DNA from: Chrysoperla carnea
Taxonomy: Eukaryota > Arthropoda > Insecta > Neuroptera > Chrysopidae
Direction: 5' to 3'
DNA length: 64,000 bases
Assembly: GCF_905475395.1 (NCBI RefSeq)
Contig: NC_058338.1
Span: forward strand, 43,683,935 to 43,747,934
Positions 11,601 to 23,600 of the stretch are shown one piece after another. The notes beneath the pieces are model-generated. The model saw only the letters and a list, made by a program, of their open reading frames with translations. It made no database searches and was not told the DNA's origin. A program made the translations under genes and the position numbers. Each line of letters opens with the position of its first letter. Position 1 is the stretch's first letter.

Positions 11601-14600
11601 TATATCCCCTTAAGGACCCACAATAAAAATATTTAGCTAGATTATAAAATTATTAATTAGCTAGACCGGTTTCGATTGCTTTGGCAATCCTCTTCAGTAG
11701 CATTAAACCTCTTAAAATTAAAAAGTCTTAAAATTAAAAAATATTTACAAATCCGAAAAAAGAAAAGAACCGCATCAATCTGAAACAAATAATAATAAAA
11801 TATTACCCTTAAAATTAAAATAAAATTATTTACCCGATTATAATAATAATAAATCTTTATGTTACACCCTCTGAAATAATGTAACTGCCTGCTTTCACCT
11901 AAAACACAATAAAATATTAAGTTTTAATCCTAAGATAGGATTATCGTTATGAAAATATCAGAAAACTAAGGGATTAAGCCTGAAAATAAAATGTAAGATA
12001 AGAAACGTTGTAAATATAAAATAAAATAAAAAACACAGAAATAAAAATAAAAATAAAGAGAAAATTAGATTACCAACAAATTAAAAATTTTAATCCTCGG
12101 TATACCTAAAACAGAATAAATAATTAGAATTTAGAAAAACCTGCAACAAACCAAAATAAAATTTAACGAAAATAAGCAAATTACAAACAAAAATTAAAAA
12201 ATAAAAATAGAATTAATTAAAGAACAATAGAATAAGTATTACCAAATGAAGTAAAATGGTGTACCTAAAACAGAAGAAATTATTAATTAGCGTACCTAAA
12301 ACAGAAGAAATTATTAATTAGTGTACCTAAAACAGAAGAAATTATTAATTAGCGTACCTAAAACAGAAGAAATTATTAATTAGTGTACCTAAAACAGAAG
12401 AAATTATTAGTTAGTGTACCTAAAACAGAAGAAGTTATTAGTTAGTGTACCTAAAACAGAATAAAATATAAAATAAATAAAAAATGAAAGTGAGCAAAAT
12501 TATAAAAATACAAGAAAATACGTTGAAAAAATAAAAAATTTACCAAATGACAAACTGAAACAAACAAAAAATCAAATTAAGTAAAAATGATAAGCAAAAA
12601 TAAAAAATAAAAATTAAATCAAAAAATAATAATAGGAAAGATAAATAAAAAAGATGAAAAATAGCATAAAATATCGATTCTCGAGACAACACAAATGAAA
12701 CAGGTAACTAAACGAAACCCTGCCCAAATTGTGTTGTTTTTCGATCACCATTCAAATAAAACAGGTAAAAAGTGTACACCACAAGTATAATTAAGCAATA
12801 AACTTAATCGTCACATGTACTCTAGTTAACTGTTAAAAATTTGGTGATTTTCGCTTGTCTTATATGCTTCGTTCGTTGAGGTACCTGCCCTTGATTGGTT
12901 CTTTTATTTGAATCCAATGGCTGGCCGACCTTTGTTGATTGGCTGGCATCTACACATAGGCTGTACAGGTCAGAGAATGGTACTGGACCTTTGTCGCTAT
13001 TCAAAGCGTTCTTTCCCATTCTGTTGATGTACAAACTTTCGTAGGCATCAAGTTTCGATGGAATGTTGACTAATTTTAACAACTTTATCTCACCGATCTG
13101 ATGTCCCGTTTCCATGGCGTGTGATGCCACTGATGACTTTTCCTTCCTTTTATTGTTGAAATGCGCTATATGCTCTTTGTAGCGTACGCTAAGGGAACGG
13201 GCTGTTTGGCCAATATAACCTTTCGAGCAATCTGCGCAATCAACTTTATATATACCTGACTTTTTGTTGTTTGGAATACGATCCTTCGTATTACATAACA
13301 TTGACCTCAATTTCCCTTTCGATGTATATGCCACTTGTAGGTTTGTGTTATATTTTTGCATGGCCTCCGATACTTGGCTGGTTTTTTTTGCCATAAAAGG
13401 TCAATGATGTTCTTAGGACTGGTTCTTCCGTTGACAATGTTGTTGTTTCTTTAAGGGACTTCCGCCATTTCGCCTTTTTCAATAATTGGTCAATTACGTT
13501 GGTTGAATATCCGTTGAGTACCGCCACATTTTTTATGTAATCCAATTCCTTCTTATAGTTTGTTGTTGATAATGGGTATGTTGTTAACCTGTGAACAAGA
13601 AAATTAAAAGCGGCCATTTTGTGGCTCCAATGAGAAAAGGAGTCCTTTGGAATAAACCTATCTACATTTGTCGGTTTCCTGTAAATGTTGAACGCCAACT
13701 TATCGCTATCTCTGGATATTTCGAGATCCAGAAATGGTAATTTTTCATCCTGCTCCTCTTCAACGGTGAACTTGATGCTGGGTTCCGCTTTATTCAAAAA
13801 TTCCAAAAAATCGTGTACGCTCGTTTTCTTAGTATCTATAATTGTAAATATGTCATCTACATAACGATACCAATGTTGTGGGAAATACTCCGCTGCTTGT
13901 TTTAAATTCCTTTCCAATCTTGACATGAATATGTTTGCTAAAAAAGGGCTCAATGGGTTGCCCATACTGGTTCCATGTACCTGCTTATAAAATTTTTCAT
14001 TAAATTGGAAATAAGTTTGTTCCATGCATAATCTGGTTAATTGGAGATATTCTCCTCTTTCCAGTTCAGGCACATTGTTCTCCGTCAACCATTCCTCCAG
14101 GTGGTCCAACGCTTTATTAATTGGCACACTAGGAAAAAGGGCCGTTACGTCAAAAGATACAAACTTATCCCCATCTACTAAATTTACACCCTTAAGTTTT
14201 TCTATGAGTTCCATAGAATTCAAGACACTATCACCTGTCGGCTTGTTGAATTTATTAAATTCTGACACAAGCCATTTCGCGATCTTGTATGTTGGTGAGT
14301 TGATCCCGGATACAATGGGCCGCATACCATCTCCTTCCTTGTGAATTTTCGGCAATCCGTACAATCTAGAAGTTAGTGGGTTTGATGATTGTAACTTCAA
14401 ACGATCTCTGCTTCCAATCAGCACCTGACATTGTTTGATCACCTCTTTTACCTCTTTGATATTCTTTTGGAGTGGATCCTTCTCGACACGTTCATATGGT
14501 CCTTCCCGTAATAGTTTTTCCATCCGTCGAATGTAATCTTCTTTATCTAAAACAACAACAGCATTACCTTTATCTGCCTTGGTGATTGTGACTCCTTTTT

Positions 14601-17600
14601 CCGTAAGCGATTTTACAGCTTTGTGATGAGTTATATGATGGTTGATTTCTTTTTCCTCTGGTCGTAGGATGGGTAAAACGTTTCTCCTGATCTGGTGCTT
14701 TACACTTTCTGGAGCCCTTTTGATGGTTGTTTCTACGTCCGCGATGATGTCAATGATCGGTGTTTTTAGGGGTTTCAAAGAAAAATTGAGACCTTTATTT
14801 AATAATTGCAGTTCCTCCGTTGAAAGTTCCTTTGTTGATATGTTTTTAACTATATTCAGTTGATTATGAATGGCTGTTTGTCTTGGTTTATTATCATTCC
14901 TCCTGTCATTGCTGGTCATTTGTTTTGCCCTGGGTTGTTGAACTGAAATGAGCGATAACAATTTCTTGTTGTGTCGATCATATGTCTGCTCCATTTTGTG
15001 GTCAATGATTTCGTTGATTTTCCGGGATATATTTTATTCGGGATTTCGGGGATATATTTTAACAAAATGCATAATACAGCCCACAGAAATGCTCATCTTA
15101 ATTTGAATAATAATTTGGTGCCCAGACCAAAGGAGCAGTTATGTAAGTTTTTTAAATTATCATTAAAATTTCGTTCTCTTTCAGCGGATATATCGTTTTT
15201 AAACAATTGTTTAAAAGCAAAGGTATTTCCAAAATTTTTATGTATTAATTCTAGCTCCAACAGTCCGAATGCTCGAAAAGCAGTTGAGTTCGCGAAATAT
15301 AAATGGTTAGTCTTGGAAAAAAGTCAACTTTACTGTTCACGCAGCAATATTGAAACGGAAAAATACAAACTACACTTAATGCTGACCAAAGATCTTAACG
15401 AGAAGGATTTCCAGAATTGGCTATTATGGTACCGGAAAATCAACGAAATCATTGACCACAAAATGGAGCAGACATATGATCGACACAACAAGAAATTGTT
15501 ATCGCTCATTTCAGTTCAACAACCCAGGGCAAAACAAATGACCAGCAATGACAGGAGGAATGATAATAAACCAAGACAAACAGCCATTCATAATCAACTG
15601 AATATAGTTAAAAACATATCAACAAAGGAACTTTCAACGGAGGAACTGCAATTATTAAATAAAGGTCTCAATTTTTCTTTGAAACCCCTAAAAACACCGA
15701 TCATTGACATCATCGCGGACGTAGAAACAACCATCAAAAGGGCTCCAGAAAGTGTAAAGCACCAGATCAGGAGAAACGTTTTACCCATCCTACGACCAGA
15801 GGAAAAAGAAATCAACCATCATATAACTCATCACAAAGCTGTAAAATCGCTTACGGAAAAAGGAGTCACAATCACCAAGGCAGATAAAGGTAATGCTGTT
15901 GTTGTTTTAGATAAAGAAGATTACATTCGACGGATGGAAAAACTATTACGGGAAGGACCATATGAACGTGTCGAGAAGGATCCACTCCAAAAGAATATCA
16001 AAGAGGTAAAAGAGGTGATCAAACAATGTCAGGTGCTGATTGGAAGCAGAGATCGTTTGAAGTTACAATCATCAAACCCACTAACTTCTAGATTGTACGG
16101 ATTGCCGAAAATTCACAAGGAAGGAGATGGTATGCGGCCCATTGTATCCGGGATCAACTCACCAACATACAAGATCGCGAAATGGCTTGTGTCAGAATTT
16201 AATAAATTCAACAAGCCGACAGGTGATAGTGTCTTGAATTCTATGGAACTCATAGAAAAACTTAAGGGTGTAAATTTAGTAGATGGGGATAAGTTTGTAT
16301 CTTTTGACGTAACGGCCCTTTTTCCTAGTGTGCCAATTAATAAAGCGTTGGACCACCTGGAGGAATGGTTGACGGAGAACAATGTGCCTGAACTGGAAAG
16401 AGGAGAATATCTCCAATTAACCAGATTATGCATGGAACAAACTTATTTCCAATTTAATGAAAAATTTTATAAGCAGGTACATGGAACCAGTATGGGCAAC
16501 CCATTGAGCCCTTTTTTAGCAAACATATTCATGTCAAGATTGGAAAGGAATTTAAAACAAGCAGCGGAGTATTTCCCACAACATTGGTATCGTTATGTAG
16601 ATGACATATTTACAATTATAGATACTAAGAAAACGAGCGTACACGATTTTTTGGAATTTTTGAATAAAGCGGAACCCAGCATCAAGTTCACCGTTGAAGA
16701 GGAGCAGGATGAAAAATTACCATTTCTGGATCTCGAAATATCCAGAGATAGCGATAAGTTGGCGTTCAACATTTACAGGAAACCGACAAATGTAGATAGG
16801 TTTATTCCAAAGGACTCCTTTTCTCATTGGAGCCACAAAATGGCCGCTTTTAATTTTCTTGTTCACAGGTTAACAACATACCCATTATCAACAACAAACT
16901 ATAAGAAGGAATTGGATTACATAAAAAATGTGGCGGTACTCAACGGATATTCAACCAACGTAATTGACCAATTATTGAAAAAGGCGAAATGGCGGAAGTC
17001 CCTTAAAGAAACAACAACATTGTCAACGGAAGAACCAGTCCTAAGAACATCATTGACCTTTTATGGCAAAAAAACCAGCCAAGTATCGGAGGCCATGCAA
17101 AAATATAACACAAACCTACAAGTGGCATATACATCGAAAGGGAAATTGAGGTCAATGTTATGTAATACGAAGGATCGTATTCCAAACAACAAAAAGTCAG
17201 GTATATATAAAGTTGATTGCGCAGATTGCTCGAAAGGTTATATTGGCCAAACAGCCCGTTCCCTTAGCGTACGCTACAAAGAGCATATAGCGCATTTCAA
17301 CAATAAAAGGAAGGAAAAGTCATCAGTGGCATCACACGCCATGGAAACGGGACATCAGATCGGTGAGATAAAGTTGTTAAAATTAGTCAACATTCCATCG
17401 AAACTTGATGCCTACGAAAGTTTGTACATCAACAGAATGGGAAAGAACGCTTTGAATAGCGACAAAGGTCCAGTACCATTCTCTGACCTGTACAGCCTAT
17501 GTGTAGATGCCAGCCAATCAACAAAGGTCGGCCAGCCATTGGATTCAAATAAAAGAACCAATCAAGGGCAGGTACCTCAACGAACGAAGCATATAAGACA

Positions 17601-20600
17601 AGCGAAAATCACCAAATTTTTAACAGTTAACTAGAGTACATGTGACGATTAAGTTTATTGCTTAATTATACTTGTGGTGTACACTTTTTACCTGTTTTAT
17701 TTGAATGGTGATCGAAAAACAACACAATTTGGGCAGGGTTTCGTTTAGTTACCTGTTTCATTTGTGTTGTCTCGAGAATCGATATTTTATGCTATTTTTC
17801 ATCTTTTTTATTTATCTTTCCTATTATTATTTTTTGATTTAATTTTTATTTTTTATTTTTGCTTATCATTTTTACTTAATTTGATTTTTTGTTTGTTTCA
17901 GTTTGTCATTTGGTAAATTTTTTATTTTTTCAACGTATTTTCTTGTATTTTTATAATTTTGCTCACTTTCATTTTTTATTTATTTTATATTTTATTCTGT
18001 TTTAGGTACACTAACTAATAACTTCTTCTGTTTTAGGTACACTAACTAATAATTTCTTCTGTTTTAGGTACACTAATTAATAATTTCTTCTGTTTTAGGT
18101 ACGCTAATTAATAATTTCTTCTGTTTTAGGTACACTAATTAATAATTTCTTCTGTTTTAGGTACGCTAATTAATAATTTCTTCTGTTTTAGGTACACCAT
18201 TTTACTTCATTTGGTAATACTTATTCTATTGTTCTTTAATTAATTCTATTTTTATTTTTTAATTTTTGTTTGTAATTTGCTTATTTTCGTTAAATTTTAT
18301 TTTGGTTTGTTGCAGGTTTTTCTAAATTCTAATTATTTATTCTGTTTTAGGTATACCGAGGATTAAAATTTTTAATTTGTTGGTAATCTAATTTTCTCTT
18401 TATTTTTATTTTTATTTCTGTGTTTTTTATTTTATTTTATATTTACAACGTTTCTTATCTTACATTTTATTTTCAGGCTTAATCCCTTAGTTTTCTGATA
18501 TTTTCATAACGATAATCCTATCTTAGGATTAAAACTTAATATTTTATTGTGTTTTAGGTGAAAGCAGGCAGTTACATTATTTCAGAGGGTGTAACATAAA
18601 GATTTATTATTATTATAATCGGGTAAATAATTTTATTTTAATTTTAAGGGTAATATTTTATTATTATTTGTTTCAGATTGATGCGGTTCTTTTTTCGGAT
18701 TTGTAAATATTTTTTAATTTTAAGACTTTTTAATTTTAAGAGGTTTAATGCTACTGAAGAGGATTGCCAAAGCAATCGAAACCGGTCTAGCTAATTAATA
18801 ATTTTATAATCTAGCTAAATATTTTTATTGTGGGTCCTTAAGGGGATATATTTTAACAAAATGCATAATACAGCCCACAGAAATGCTCATCTTAATTTGA
18901 ATAATAATTTGGTGCCCAGACCAAAGGAGCAGTTATGTAAGTTTTTTAAATTATCATTAAAATTTCGTTCTCTTTCAGCGGATATATCGTTTTTAAACAA
19001 TTGTTTAAAAGCAAAGGTATTTCCAAAATTTTTATGTATTAATTCTAGCTCCAACAGTCCGAATGCTCGAAAAGCAGTTGAGTTCGCGAAATATAAATGG
19101 TTAGTCTTGGAAAAAAGTCAACTTTACTGTTCACGCAGCAATATTGAAACGGAAAAATACAAACTACACTTAATGCTGACCAAAGATCTTAACGAGAAGG
19201 ATTTCCAGAATTGGCTATTATGGTACCGGAAAATCAACGAAATCATTGACCACAAAATGGAGCAGACATATGATCGACACAACAAGAAATTGTTATCGCT
19301 CATTTCAGTTCAACAACCCAGGGCAAAACAAATGACCAGCAATGACAGGAGGAATGATAATAAACCAAGACAAACAGCCATTCATAATCAACTGAATATA
19401 GTTAAAAACATATCAACAAAGGAACTTTCAACGGAGGAACTGCAATTATTAAATAAAGGTCTCAATTTTTCTTTGAAACCCCTAAAAACACCGATCATTG
19501 ACATCATCGCGGACGTAGAAACAACCATCAAAAGGGCTCCAGAAAGTGTAAAGCACCAGATCAGGAGAAACGTTTTACCCATCCTACGACCAGAGGAAAA
19601 AGAAATCAACCATCATATAACTCATCACAAAGCTGTAAAATCGCTTACGGAAAAAGGAGTCACAATCACCAAGGCAGATAAAGGTAATGCTGTTGTTGTT
19701 TTAGATAAAGAAGATTACATTCGACGGATGGAAAAACTATTACGGGAAGGACCATATGAACGTGTCGAGAAGGATCCACTCCAAAAGAATATCAAAGAGG
19801 TAAAAGAGGTGATCAAACAATGTCAGGTGCTGATTGGAAGCAGAGATCGTTTGAAGTTACAATCATCAAACCCACTAACTTCTAGATTGTACGGATTGCC
19901 GAAAATTCACAAGGAAGGAGATGGTATGCGGCCCATTGTATCCGGGATCAACTCACCAACATACAAGATCGCGAAATGGCTTGTGTCAGAATTTAATAAA
20001 TTCAACAAGCCGACAGGTGATAGTGTCTTGAATTCTATGGAACTCATAGAAAAACTTAAGGGTGTAAATTTAGTAGATGGGGATAAGTTTGTATCTTTTG
20101 ACGTAACGGCCCTTTTTCCTAGTGTGCCAATTAATAAAGCGTTGGACCACCTGGAGGAATGGTTGACGGAGAACAATGTGCCTGAACTGGAAAGAGGAGA
20201 ATATCTCCAATTAACCAGATTATGCATGGAACAAACTTATTTCCAATTTAATGAAAAATTTTATAAGCAGGTACATGGAACCAGTATGGGCAACCCATTG
20301 AGCCCTTTTTTAGCAAACATATTCATGTCAAGATTGGAAAGGAATTTAAAACAAGCAGCGGAGTATTTCCCACAACATTGGTATCGTTATGTAGATGACA
20401 TATTTACAATTATAGATACTAAGAAAACGAGCGTACACGATTTTTTGGAATTTTTGAATAAAGCGGAACCCAGCATCAAGTTCACCGTTGAAGAGGAGCA
20501 GGATGAAAAATTACCATTTCTGGATCTCGAAATATCCAGAGATAGCGATAAGTTGGCGTTCAACATTTACAGGAAACCGACAAATGTAGATAGGTTTATT

Positions 20601-23600
20601 CCAAAGGACTCCTTTTCTCATTGGAGCCACAAAATGGCCGCTTTTAATTTTCTTGTTCACAGGTTAACAACATACCCATTATCAACAACAAACTATAAGA
20701 AGGAATTGGATTACATAAAAAATGTGGCGGTACTCAACGGATATTCAACCAACGTAATTGACCAATTATTGAAAAAGGCGAAATGGCGGAAGTCCCTTAA
20801 AGAAACAACAACATTGTCAACGGAAGAACCAGTCCTAAGAACATCATTGACCTTTTATGGCAAAAAAACCAGCCAAGTATCGGAGGCCATGCAAAAATAT
20901 AACACAAACCTACAAGTGGCATATACATCGAAAGGGAAATTGAGGTCAATGTTATGTAATACGAAGGATCGTATTCCAAACAACAAAAAGTCAGGTATAT
21001 ATAAAGTTGATTGCGCAGATTGCTCGAAAGGTTATATTGGCCAAACAGCCCGTTCCCTTAGCGTACGCTACAAAGAGCATATAGCGCATTTCAACAATAA
21101 AAGGAAGGAAAAGTCATCAGTGGCATCACACGCCATGGAAACGGGACATCAGATCGGTGAGATAAAGTTGTTAAAATTAGTCAACATTCCATCGAAACTT
21201 GATGCCTACGAAAGTTTGTACATCAACAGAATGGGAAAGAACGCTTTGAATAGCGACAAAGGTCCAGTACCATTCTCTGACCTGTACAGCCTATGTGTAG
21301 ATGCCAGCCAATCAACAAAGGTCGGCCAGCCATTGGATTCAAATAAAAGAACCAATCAAGGGCAGGTACCTCAACGAACGAAGCATATAAGACAAGCGAA
21401 AATCACCAAATTTTTAACAGTTAACTAGAGTACATGTGACGATTAAGTTTATTGCTTAATTATACTTGTGGTGTACACTTTTTACCTGTTTTATTTGAAT
21501 GGTGATCGAAAAACAACACAATTTGGGCAGGGTTTCGTTTAGTTACCTGTTTCATTTGTGTTGTCTCGAGAATCGATATTTTATGCTATTTTTCATCTTT
21601 TTTATTTATCTTTCCTATTATTATTTTTTGATTTAATTTTTATTTTTTATTTTTGCTTATCATTTTTACTTAATTTGATTTTTTGTTTGTTTCAGTTTGT
21701 CATTTGGTAAATTTTTTATTTTTTCAACGTATTTTCTTGTATTTTTATAATTTTGCTCACTTTCATTTTTTATTTATTTTATATTTTATTCTGTTTTAGG
21801 TACACTAACTAATAACTTCTTCTGTTTTAGGTACACTAACTAATAATTTCTTCTGTTTTAGGTACACTAATTAATAATTTCTTCTGTTTTAGGTACGCTA
21901 ATTAATAATTTCTTCTGTTTTAGGTACACTAATTAATAATTTCTTCTGTTTTAGGTACGCTAATTAATAATTTCTTCTGTTTTAGGTACACCATTTTACT
22001 TCATTTGGTAATACTTATTCTATTGTTCTTTAATTAATTCTATTTTTATTTTTTAATTTTTGTTTGTAATTTGCTTATTTTCGTTAAATTTTATTTTGGT
22101 TTGTTGCAGGTTTTTCTAAATTCTAATTATTTATTCTGTTTTAGGTATACCGAGGATTAAAATTTTTAATTTGTTGGTAATCTAATTTTCTCTTTATTTT
22201 TATTTTTATTTCTGTGTTTTTTATTTTATTTTATATTTACAACGTTTCTTATCTTACATTTTATTTTCAGGCTTAATCCCTTAGTTTTCTGATATTTTCA
22301 TAACGATAATCCTATCTTAGGATTAAAACTTAATATTTTATTGTGTTTTAGGTGAAAGCAGGCAGTTACATTATTTCAGAGGGTGTAACATAAAGATTTA
22401 TTATTATTATAATCGGGTAAATAATTTTATTTTAATTTTAAGGGTAATATTTTATTATTATTTGTTTCAGATTGATGCGGTTCTTTTTTCGGATTTGTAA
22501 ATATTTTTTAATTTTAAGACTTTTTAATTTTAAGAGGTTTAATGCTACTGAAGAGGATTGCCAAAGCAATCGAAACCGGTCTAGCTAATTAATAATTTTA
22601 TAATCTAGCTAAATATTTTTATTGTGGGTCCTTAAGGGGATATATTTTAACAAAATGCATAATTTTTTGTAAAAAAAATTAGTTTAAACAATATCCTACC
22701 GAGTTTGTAAACTGTTTTGAGGCACCAGATTCCTAAATTTTGTCAATGTAATTTTTTGAGTAAAAATAAAAATTTTCACGTTACTCATAGGCATTTTTAA
22801 TTCGATTGAGTTAGCTTATTTCTCTAAATGTTTGAAAAAATTTAACCAAAGTGTAAGAGCTAATCAAGGTGCAGAGACTATTGTGAATAAATAAAAATTG
22901 GCTATTTTTCATACAATTTTAGGCTGGAATTCCTCACCAATTTACTGATCTACAATATTGGATTTTTATTCAAGATTATAAGCTTTATCCTAATAACGAT
23001 ATCACAGTCATAAACTCAACTGATTGTAAAGAACAGGTTTTAAAACATAACATTTTGAAATTAACTAGGGAAAAATTGCATAATATTTATTGGGGTTTTA
23101 CAGCTGTCCGCACTGGGATATGAAATACTATCAAATGTGGATGCTTTTCCAAATAGTCAAGTAATTTGGGCACAAACTCCTGTTTGCCAAGATTCATTGT
23201 CAAATAACCAATACGCTTTATTCGATATATATCGCATTTCACCTACAACCGAAATTCGGTCATTATTTATTGGCTGGTATCCGGGAAAAGGGATACATGA
23301 ACTTTTTTCTATTTTGCCTCCAGTTGGAGAACGCCGGCGTAATTTCTATGGCACATTACTTCGTGGTGGATATGTGGTAAGTAATTTTTATAATTTGAAT
23401 ATGAATATATCGGTATATGCATTCACTTTTTGCCCTAGCATTAGAGAAATGTCTGCCAGTATTGTGCAACGCTTATGCAGTCGTTATGGAAGTTATTTGG
23501 CAAGCGGCAGAATTTTTTTTTTCAATTTTTTACATAAAAGTCTAAGTTTAATTTAATAATATCTGCGGCTTTCTACCGTACATTTTTTCAGCCTGTTTTT

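Larger units (their letters stand above)
11591..12821 (-). repeat. PLE pseudo-LTR, left inner copy
   Basis: Lies between ORF copies 1 and 2. It is nearly identical to the other three pseudo-LTRs. A 4-base AAGA-type expansion near 11760 is not present in the other three copies. Confidence 0.85.
17635..18860 (+). repeat. PLE pseudo-LTR, right inner copy
   Basis: Links ORF copies 3 and 4. It holds the minisatellite and a hammerhead-like motif, and ends with the GGATATATTTTAACAAA leader just before the ATG of copy 4. Confidence 0.85.
7758..22658. mobile_element. Inverted array of Penelope-like retroelements (PLE)
   Basis: A 14.9 kb block with two arms pointing away from a central junction at about 15026-15048. 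The left (minus) arm is pseudo-LTR, full ORF, pseudo-LTR, 5'-truncated ORF. The right (plus) arm is full ORF, pseudo-LTR, full ORF, pseudo-LTR. ORFs encode the PLE reverse transcriptase with YVDD and a C-terminal GIY-YIG endonuclease. Tandem copies with pseudo-LTRs and an inverted, 5'-truncated partner are known habits of PLEs. Flanking 12-bp direct repeats suggest the block went in as one event. The left end runs 34 bp further into the ORF start sequence than the right end. Arms are nearly identical by eye. The block lies in intron 2 of the IR75 gene. Confidence 0.92.
21429..22658 (+). repeat. PLE pseudo-LTR, right outer copy
   Basis: Nearly identical to 17635-18860. It ends at ...ACAAAATGCAT, exactly at the start of the next element's ORF, where host sequence resumes with the right 12-bp direct repeat. 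Confidence 0.85.

Noticed and set aside
7758-22658. Whole inverted array as an assembly artefact
   Set aside because: The arms have different inner and outer endpoints, copy-specific indels and a shared 12-bp direct repeat outside. A simple mirror artefact would not give this. It is still worth a long-read check.
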